DNA of 64,000 bases from CAWBRT01 sp963832785 (GTDB taxonomy: Bacteria; Acidobacteriota; Terriglobia; Terriglobales; Acidobacteriaceae): the NCBI GenBank assembly GCA_963832785.1, contig CAWHVF010000004.1, forward strand, positions 186,001 through 250,000. Reading direction: 5' to 3'. The notes beneath the pieces are model-generated. The model did not search any database. It saw only the letters and a program-made list of their open reading frames with translations, and was not told the DNA's origin. Both the position numbers and the translations under genes were made by a program. Of the stretch, positions 58,142-64,000 are shown piece after piece. Each line of letters starts with the position of its first letter. Position 1 is the stretch's first letter.

Positions 58142-61063
58142 GTGACTTCTGCCTCGTCACGCGAGAACCCGGCGTGCGCGGGGGATTCCGCTCGGAACCA
58201 TTGCCCGGCCATCTCGGGCGGTCGCTGGCTTGTCCGTTTGTTGGCCGTGGCTCTGCTGCTGTGTGCGTTGGCGCAGGCGCAGGAAGGCGTGATTGCCGAC
58301 ATTGTGCCCCGGGGCAACCGGCGCATTCCCACCGGAACCATCCGCAGCCTGATGAGCACCCGGCGCGGCGATGTCTACGACGCGGCGGCGCTGGAGCGGG
58401 ATTTCAACGCCCTGTGGAACAGCGGCTACTTCGATGATCTGCGCTTCGAGCGCGAACAGACCCCGAAGGGCTGGATCATCTACGTCTACGTCAAGGAAAA
58501 GCCCACCATCCGCGAGATCAAGTACGAGGGCCTGAAGGCGTTTTCCGAGAGCGACCTGCTGGACAGGTTCAAGGAACGCAAGGTGGGCATCAGCCAGGAG
58601 AGCGCGTTCGATCCCACCCGCATCAAGAAGGCCGAGGTGGTGATCAAGGAGATGGAGGCGGCGCACGGGCGCCAGTATGCCACCGTGCGCACGGAAGTCC
58701 ACCCCATCCCGCCGGCTTCTGTGGGGGTCACGTTCATCATCAAGGAAGGCCCCAAGGTCAAAGTGGGCAGGATCCGCTTCGAGGGCAACAAGCGCGTCAG
58801 CTCGCAGGTGTTGAAGCGGGCAATGAAGAACCTGCACCCGCTGGGCATCCCTCACAGCCTGATCCTGGAAAACCTGTTCGCCCGCACCTTCGACGCCAAC
58901 AAGCTCAGCGAAGACGCCGAGCGCGTCCGCTACCAGTATCAGACGCTGGGCTACTACAAAGCCATCGTGCAGGACCCCAAGACCAACGTCCACGACAAGA
59001 CCTCCGTCACCTGGTACATGCCGTGGAAAATCAAGCCGGGCAAAGTTGCCGACATCACCGTGCCGGTCGAGGAGGGCGAGCGCTATCGCCTGAAGACGAT
59101 CACCTTCAGCGGCAACAAGGTAATCAGCAGCACAGCCGTCCTGCGCAAGGCGTTCCGCATGAAGGACGGCGACATCTTCAATGCCGAGATGATGCGCAAA
59201 GGCCTGGAGCAACTGCGCAAGACCTATGGAGCACTCGGCTACATCAACTTCACCGCCGTGCCCGACCTCAGTTTCGACGAGGGGCACAAGCTGATCAGCG
59301 TCAAGATCGACATCGAAGAGGGCAGGCAGTTCTTCGTGCGGCGCATCGAGTTTCAGGGCAACACCACCACCCGTGACAAAGTCATACGCCGGCAGCTTCT
59401 GCTGGAGGAAGGCCAGGTCTACAACAGCCAGCTTTGGGAGGTTTCCCTGCTGCGCCTGAACCAGCTCCAGTACTTTGAGCCCCTCAAGCCGGAGAGGGAC
59501 TCGCAGGTTCGCCAGAATACTGCCGATAACTCGGTCGATATCACGCTGAAGGTGAAGGAAAAGGGCAAAAACACCATCGGCCTCACCGGCGGCGTCAGCG
59601 GCCTGGCGGGAACTTTCATCGGCCTGAGCTTCACTACCAACAACTTTCTGGGCCTGGGCGAAACGCTGAACCTATCGGGAACCGTCGGCCAATTCCAGCG
59701 TGACGTTACCTTCGGTTTCACCGAGCCCTACCTGTTCGATCGCCCGCTGCAGACCGGTTTCACCGTCTACAGCCGGTACTTCGACTATAACCAGGCCAGG
59801 CAGGCGAACCTGTTATTCAACGGCAACCTGAACCTGCCCACGGCGGTGCTCAACTCGCTGCAGAACTATTCGCAGTCGAGCACCGGGTTCACGGTTTCGG
59901 CCAGCTATCCGATCAAGCGTTCGTTCAAGCGCATCGGCATCACCTACGGCTACGACGTTTCCTCGATTTCCACCTTCACCACGGCTTCACAGTTGTTCTT
60001 TGAGGACGTCGCTTTCCGCAATGTCTCCGGTGCCAATGCCCTCAACGGCATTACGACCAGCAAGGTTACGCCGAACTTCTCCTGGAACCGCATCGACTAC
60101 CCGCTGCGCCCGCACAACGGAAAAAGCTTCTTCGCCTCGGTCGATGTCGGCGGCCTGGGCGGCAACGTCAACCTGATCCGCCCTACCATCGAATACAAGG
60201 AATTCATCCCCATGAAGGGGCTGCGCCCGAAGTACGGCCACCCGGATGAAGGGCGGCAGACCTTAGGCTTCCGCATCCTGGCCTCGCACGTTAACGGCTA
60301 TGGCGGCAAGGGCGTATCGCCCTTCGAGCGCTCCTTCATGGGCGGCGACACCGACTTGCGCGGCTTTGACGTGCGCTCCGTTTCGCCGGTGGCGTGGCTG
60401 CCCAGTACCGTCCAGATGACCATCCAAAACCCCCCGGGCACCACCGTGCCGGTTAACCCCAACAACCCGCTTAGCCCGGCGCAGGTGGCTAACATACCGG
60501 TTTATCAGCTCATCTTCCCCGGCGGTGACACCAGCCTGGTGGCTAATGTCGAGTACCGCATCCCCATCGTAGGGCCGGTTACGCTGGCGCCTTTCGTCGA
60601 TGTCGGCTGGGACATGATCTTGCAGCAGTCGCAGTTGCGCATGGCCTCCGACATCTTGAGTGGCTTGAACGGAGCCACGAATTACGGCTGCACTAACTCC
60701 ATCTGCAGCACCAACACCTTGCAGTCATTCCTTGGTCCCAACTTCGCTTTTCCGCAGAATATCCGCCCGATCGCCGGAACCAACGGCGTAATGCGCATGT
60801 CCACCGGACTGGAGTTGCAGGTCATCCTTCCCATTGTCAATGCTCCCTTCCGCATCTACTACGCCATCAACCCCAAACGCCTGGATACGGTTGCTTACCC
60901 GCCGACCGGACCGGGGGGCCAGCCACTGATCCAACGCAGCATGTTCCCGCCGGGCGGAGCCGGCGACTATACCTACCAGCAGACGATGGCGCTCTACGGA
61001 ACGGGTTACCATATCAAGGAACCTGCCAATACCTTCCGCTTTAGCGTGGCCACCACGTTCTAG
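58142..61063 (+). CDS. bamA: Outer membrane protein assembly factor BamA
   Basis: The protein inserts beta-barrel proteins into the outer membrane. I use GTG 58142 because a promoter occupies the upstream part of the frame. A signal peptide (WLVRLLAVALLLCALAQAQ) leads into POTRA repeats, for example IREIKYEGLKAFSESDLLDR, VGRIRFEGNKRVSSQVLKRA, LKTITFSGNKVISSTAVLRK and FVRRIEFQGNTTTRDKVIRR. The barrel shows FGFTEPYLFDRPLQTGFTVY and the VRGF-like DTDLRGFDVRSVSP. At about 970 residues it is longer than E. coli BamA (810). Start choice is uncertain; all else is firm. Confidence 0.93.
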   Translation: MTSASSRENPACAGDSARNHCPAISGGRWLVRLLAVALLLCALAQAQEGVIADIVPRGNRRIPTGTIRSLMSTRRGDVYDAAALERDFNALWNSGYFDDLRFEREQTPKGWIIYVYVKEKPTIREIKYEGLKAFSESDLLDRFKERKVGISQESAFDPTRIKKAEVVIKEMEAAHGRQYATVRTEVHPIPPASVGVTFIIKEGPKVKVGRIRFEGNKRVSSQVLKRAMKNLHPLGIPHSLILENLFARTFDANKLSEDAERVRYQYQTLGYYKAIVQDPKTNVHDKTSVTWYMPWKIKPGKVADITVPVEEGERYRLKTITFSGNKVISSTAVLRKAFRMKDGDIFNAEMMRKGLEQLRKTYGALGYINFTAVPDLSFDEGHKLISVKIDIEEGRQFFVRRIEFQGNTTTRDKVIRRQLLLEEGQVYNSQLWEVSLLRLNQLQYFEPLKPERDSQVRQNTADNSVDITLKVKEKGKNTIGLTGGVSGLAGTFIGLSFTTNNFLGLGETLNLSGTVGQFQRDVTFGFTEPYLFDRPLQTGFTVYSRYFDYNQARQANLLFNGNLNLPTAVLNSLQNYSQSSTGFTVSASYPIKRSFKRIGITYGYDVSSISTFTTASQLFFEDVAFRNVSGANALNGITTSKVTPNFSWNRIDYPLRPHNGKSFFASVDVGGLGGNVNLIRPTIEYKEFIPMKGLRPKYGHPDEGRQTLGFRILASHVNGYGGKGVSPFERSFMGGDTDLRGFDVRSVSPVAWLPSTVQMTIQNPPGTTVPVNPNNPLSPAQVANIPVYQLIFPGGDTSLVANVEYRIPIVGPVTLAPFVDVGWDMILQQSQLRMASDILSGLNGATNYGCTNSICSTNTLQSFLGPNFAFPQNIRPIAGTNGVMRMSTGLELQVILPIVNAPFRIYYAINPKRLDTVAYPPTGPGGQPLIQRSMFPPGGAGDYTYQQTMALYGTGYHIKEPANTFRFSVATTF

Positions 61064-61095
61064 GGGCTGGGGGAATGCAAGAGGTATCATCCTGA

Positions 61096-61128
61096 GGCCG
61101 CGGTGCTTTACGCGGCCTGTATTTTTTG
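61096..61128 (+). terminator. Rho-independent terminator after bamA
   Basis: GGCCGCG pairs with CGCGGCC around GTGCTTTA and is followed by TGTATTTTTTG. It lies 33 bases after the bamA stop. Confidence 0.85.
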
Positions 61129-61389
61129 TGTTTTACGCAGCATTTCACTGGATTGAAGGCTTCTGCACGCCGGCCGGAAGCGCCGGGGTTGCGATAGGCC
61201 ATGGAAACGCGCTAATCTTTGCCACGAACCAGAATACTAATACCGAAGAAATCTGGACTGGCGGATTCGGCTTTTCGTCAGCGCGGACGAATTTGGTGCG
61301 GGTGCAACTCTTTTCGTGCTTATCCGCAGGTGCCCGGTGCGCAGCCTGAAGTGCGGGCAGAGAGTTGAAGCAATCGTCGGGAGACGGCA

Positions 61390-62832
61390 ATGGCAGATGA
61401 GTTAAGCAATGTTGATGTGTTGGTCATAGGTGGAGGCAATGCCGCCCTGTGTGCGGCCATCACGGCGCTGGAGAATGGGGCCAGCGTTCTGATACTGGAG
61501 TGTTCTCCAAAAACACTGCGCGGCGGCAACAGCCGGCACACGCGCAACATGCGCCTGGCGCACGAGAAGCATATCGATCCCTACACCGGGGCTTATCCCC
61601 CAGACGAGATGTGGAATGACTATATGCGTTGCACGGGCGGGATGACCGACCCGGAGTTGGCCAAGCTTACCGTGTACGAATCGCCCGGCGTGCTGGATTG
61701 GGCGAAGGCGCATGGTGTGCGCTTTCAGCCCGCGCTGGCCGGCACGCTCCACCTTAGCCGCTCGAACGCCTGGTTCCTGGGCGGCGGCAAGTCGCTGATG
61801 AACACCCTCTATCGCTGCGCCGAGCGGCTGGGGGCGCGCATTCTCTACGACGCCGAAGCCATCGGCCTGGACATCAAGGATGGCCGCTTCCGCAGCGCCA
61901 CCGTGCGCTTGAATGGGCAGAACACCGCGCAGATTGCGGCCAAGACAGTGGTGGTGGCGGCCGGCGGGTTGCAGTCGGACCTCAATTTTCTCAAGCAAGC
62001 CTGGGGGCCGGCGGCGGACAACTTCCAGATCCGCGGCACTGCCTACGACACCGGCACCATGGTAAAGGCGCTGTTGGCGGCGGGCGCCGAGTCGATTGGC
62101 GATCCCAGCCAGGGACACATGGTGCCCTGTGACTCGCGCTCGCCCAAATTCGATGGCGGCATCGTCACCCGGCTCGATTGCGTCACCTTGGGTGTGGTGG
62201 TGAACAAGTCGGGTGAGCGTTTCTACGACGAGGGCGAAGATTTTTGGGGCTTCCGCTACGCCATCTGGGGGCGTCTGGTGGCGCAGCAGCAGGACCAGAT
62301 TTGCTATTGCTTTGTCGATTCCAAGACCATCAACAAGTTCATGCCCTCGCGTTATCCGGCGATCAAAGGCAACACCATCGGCGAAGTGGCCCGGCAGTTC
62401 GGCCTGCCAGTGGAGAAGGTGGAAGCGACGATCAAGGCTTTCAACGATGCCGTTCAGCCAGGGACCTTCAATCACACGGTTCTGGACGACTGCAAGACGG
62501 CTGGCCTGAAGCCAACCAAGACGCATTGGGCACAGCGGCTGGACACGCCTCCCTTTTATGGCTATCCGTTGAGTCCGGGGCTGACATTCACCTACTTTGC
62601 GGTGAAAGCAGACAGGCGGGCGGCGGTGCTGATGAAAGGCGGGCGTCCGGCGGAAAACATCTTTGCCGCCGGCGAGGTTATGGCCGGCAACATTCTGCCG
62701 AAAGGTTATATCGGCGGAATCGGCTTGGTGATCGGCAACATTTTTGGACGAATCGCGGGGCAGGAGGCGGCGGCTGTAGCCAAGGGCCGTCCCGCCGGAG
62801 CAGCAAAGGAGGCCGGCAATGCCGCAAAGTGA
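61390..62832 (+). CDS. tcuA: FAD-dependent tricarballylate dehydrogenase (TcuA-like)
   Basis: The 480-residue flavoprotein has the FAD motif VDVLVIGGGNAALCAAITAL, then the TcuA-type stretch GGNSRHTRNMRLAH, and the fumarate-reductase-like end GGRPAENIFAAGEVMAGNIL then PKGYIGGIGLVIGNIFGRIA. TcuA oxidises tricarballylate to cis-aconitate in Salmonella. ATG 61390 has GGGAG upstream. It overlaps tcuB by 14 bases. No TcuC transporter or TcuR regulator is present, so the true substrate could be another tricarboxylate. Confidence 0.88.
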   Translation: MADELSNVDVLVIGGGNAALCAAITALENGASVLILECSPKTLRGGNSRHTRNMRLAHEKHIDPYTGAYPPDEMWNDYMRCTGGMTDPELAKLTVYESPGVLDWAKAHGVRFQPALAGTLHLSRSNAWFLGGGKSLMNTLYRCAERLGARILYDAEAIGLDIKDGRFRSATVRLNGQNTAQIAAKTVVVAAGGLQSDLNFLKQAWGPAADNFQIRGTAYDTGTMVKALLAAGAESIGDPSQGHMVPCDSRSPKFDGGIVTRLDCVTLGVVVNKSGERFYDEGEDFWGFRYAIWGRLVAQQQDQICYCFVDSKTINKFMPSRYPAIKGNTIGEVARQFGLPVEKVEATIKAFNDAVQPGTFNHTVLDDCKTAGLKPTKTHWAQRLDTPPFYGYPLSPGLTFTYFAVKADRRAAVLMKGGRPAENIFAAGEVMAGNILPKGYIGGIGLVIGNIFGRIAGQEAAAVAKGRPAGAAKEAGNAAK

Positions 62833-63928
62833 ACTGATTCATATAGGCGCGGAGATGATGGCGGTCTGCAACGCCTGCCGCTATTGCGAGGGTTTTTGCG
62901 CCGTGTGGCCGGCTATGGAGTTCCGCCGCAGCTTCGCCGAGGCCGATCTGAACTACCTGGCGAACCTTTGCCACAACTGCAGCGAATGCTACTACGCCTG
63001 CCAGTACGCGCCGCCGCACGAGTGGCACGTCAATCCGCCGCTGACCTTCGCCAAGATTCGCGCCCAGAGCTACGAGCAGTTCGCCTGGCCGAAGCCGCTG
63101 GCCAGCGCCTTCCGCGCCAATGCATTAGTCGTATCGCTGATGACGGCGCTGATGCTGGTGGTCTTTCTCTTTGGCGCCATCCAGGCGCTGGGCGGCAGGA
63201 GCCTGGCTGCACCGGTTCCCGGCGGCGACTTCTACCAGATAACCCCGCATGAGGTGCTGGTGCTGGCCTTTGGGGCCGCCGGGTTGTTCGCCGCTCTCGC
63301 CCTGCTGGTGGGTATCGTGCGCTTCTGGCGCAATACCGGCGAGCAGGCTTCCGACCTGACCAACCCGCCCGCGGTAATACTGGCCATCAAGGAAGTCCTG
63401 GCCCTCAAGTACCTGGACCAGAGCGGCTGGGGATGCGCTTACCCGGACGAAAACAGCTCGCAGTCGCGGCGCTGGTTCCATCACTTTACCTTCTATGGAT
63501 TCCTGCTTTGCTTCGCCTCGACCACGGTGGCGGCGTTCTACTATTTCGTGCTGGGCTGGAAGGGGCCTTATGGTTACGCCAGCCTGCCGGTGATTCTGGG
63601 CACACTCGGCGGCCTCGGCCTGCTGATCGGGCCGGCCGGACTTTACTTCCTGAAGCTGCGGCGTAACCGCGAATTGGAGGACGAAAAGCAGTACGGCATG
63701 GAGGTGGCTTTCATCACCATGCTTCTGCTGACCAGCGCGACCGGCCTGCTGTTGCTGCTGTTGCGCCAGACGGCGGCCATGGGCCCGCTGCTGGTAATAC
63801 ACCTGGGAATCGTAATGGCGCTGTTCCTGACTTTGCCCTACGGCAAGTTCGTGCACGGCGTCTATCGCTGCGCGGCCCTGGTGAAATATGCCCTGGAGCG
63901 CAAACGCAAGCGCGCTCTGGGAGTGTAG
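62819..63928 (+). CDS. tcuB: TcuB-like iron-sulfur and heme membrane protein
   Basis: The 369-residue protein has two 4Fe-4S motifs, CNACRYCEGFCAVWPAM and CHNCSECYYACQYAPPHE, and about six membrane spans with His residues for heme (WFHHFTFYGFLLCFASTTVA, LLVIHLGIVMALFL). TcuB passes electrons from reduced TcuA to the membrane quinone pool. ATG 62819 has AAAGGAGG upstream and overlaps tcuA. It closes the operon as far as the window shows. Confidence 0.9.
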   Translation: MPQSELIHIGAEMMAVCNACRYCEGFCAVWPAMEFRRSFAEADLNYLANLCHNCSECYYACQYAPPHEWHVNPPLTFAKIRAQSYEQFAWPKPLASAFRANALVVSLMTALMLVVFLFGAIQALGGRSLAAPVPGGDFYQITPHEVLVLAFGAAGLFAALALLVGIVRFWRNTGEQASDLTNPPAVILAIKEVLALKYLDQSGWGCAYPDENSSQSRRWFHHFTFYGFLLCFASTTVAAFYYFVLGWKGPYGYASLPVILGTLGGLGLLIGPAGLYFLKLRRNRELEDEKQYGMEVAFITMLLLTSATGLLLLLLRQTAAMGPLLVIHLGIVMALFLTLPYGKFVHGVYRCAALVKYALERKRKRALGV

Positions 63929-64000
63929 GCTGAAGCCAGCCTGGGAGCAGATCTAGTCCGCGCGGAGGCCTGCTCAACTACGCAGGAAAGCGCAAACAGG

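Noticed and set aside
58157..59287. Long minus-strand frame opposite bamA
   Set aside because: Mirror of POTRA codons; no independent support.

Overview
This window looks like a piece of chromosome from a GC-rich, Gram-negative bacterium. It carries BamA, a TatA-type protein, RND-pump debris and two-component systems. The gene mix (tandem Mop-domain protein, MOT1 transporter, TcuAB-type oxidoreductase, many small hairpin repeats, PilZ proteins) suggests Acidobacteriota to me. That placement is an inference from gene style; no rRNA is present to confirm it.

Left part (1-8150): the start of an OmpR-type response regulator cut by the window edge, a protein with a ParB-like motif, then a likely five-gene operon. 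Its products are an ATP-grasp ligase, a GT4 glycosyltransferase, a LarA-like racemase, ComA and ComB. ComA and ComB together would make 3-sulfolactate, so the operon may build a sulfolactate-bearing conjugate. A frameshifted catalase-peroxidase (katG) end follows.

Minus-strand block (8575-21846): HisD-like dehydrogenase, NIPSNAP protein, SDR, PanB, a branched-chain-type ABC transporter (livK,H,M,G,F), formate-tetrahydrofolate ligase, a LacI-family repressor and FolD. A good sigma-70 promoter with a 16-bp palindrome just inside the transcript precedes the first gene. The set reads as an inducible catabolic operon in which PanB, FolD and Fhs would handle a one-carbon unit. FolC and a tandem Mop molybdate-binding protein follow on the plus strand, then a MITE-like repeat, a lactonase-type metallo-hydrolase and an APC transporter.

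Mobile island (29396-44744): about 15.3 kb lies between 47-bp direct repeats that match the 3' part of a CAT-anticodon tRNA gene, intact at the right end. It carries integrase and excisionase, a replication module (winged-helix initiator-like protein plus DnaC/IstB-like ATPase), a ParB-methyltransferase fusion, an XRE regulator, a coupled pair of methyltransferase and PD-(D/E)XK-like/HEAT-repeat protein, a two-gene membrane cassette between direct repeats, and several unknown small genes. No virion structural gene is recognisable, so it resembles a phage satellite or integrative plasmid. A motif ending in GACGCAC sits upstream of at least eight of its genes, in gene orientation. A second, truncated integrase lies just outside the left repeat, so the tRNA has been used more than once.

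Right part (44776-64000): an Ig-like exported protein, a MOT1 molybdate transporter, RND-pump debris, a TatA gene, a histidine kinase/LuxR regulator pair, a GAF-GGDEF(degenerate)-PilZ protein with an internal repeat, an orphan PAS histidine kinase, a molybdopterin oxidoreductase, BamA, and a TcuA/TcuB pair. Molybdenum handling (Mop protein, MOT1, Mo enzyme) recurs through the host parts of the window.
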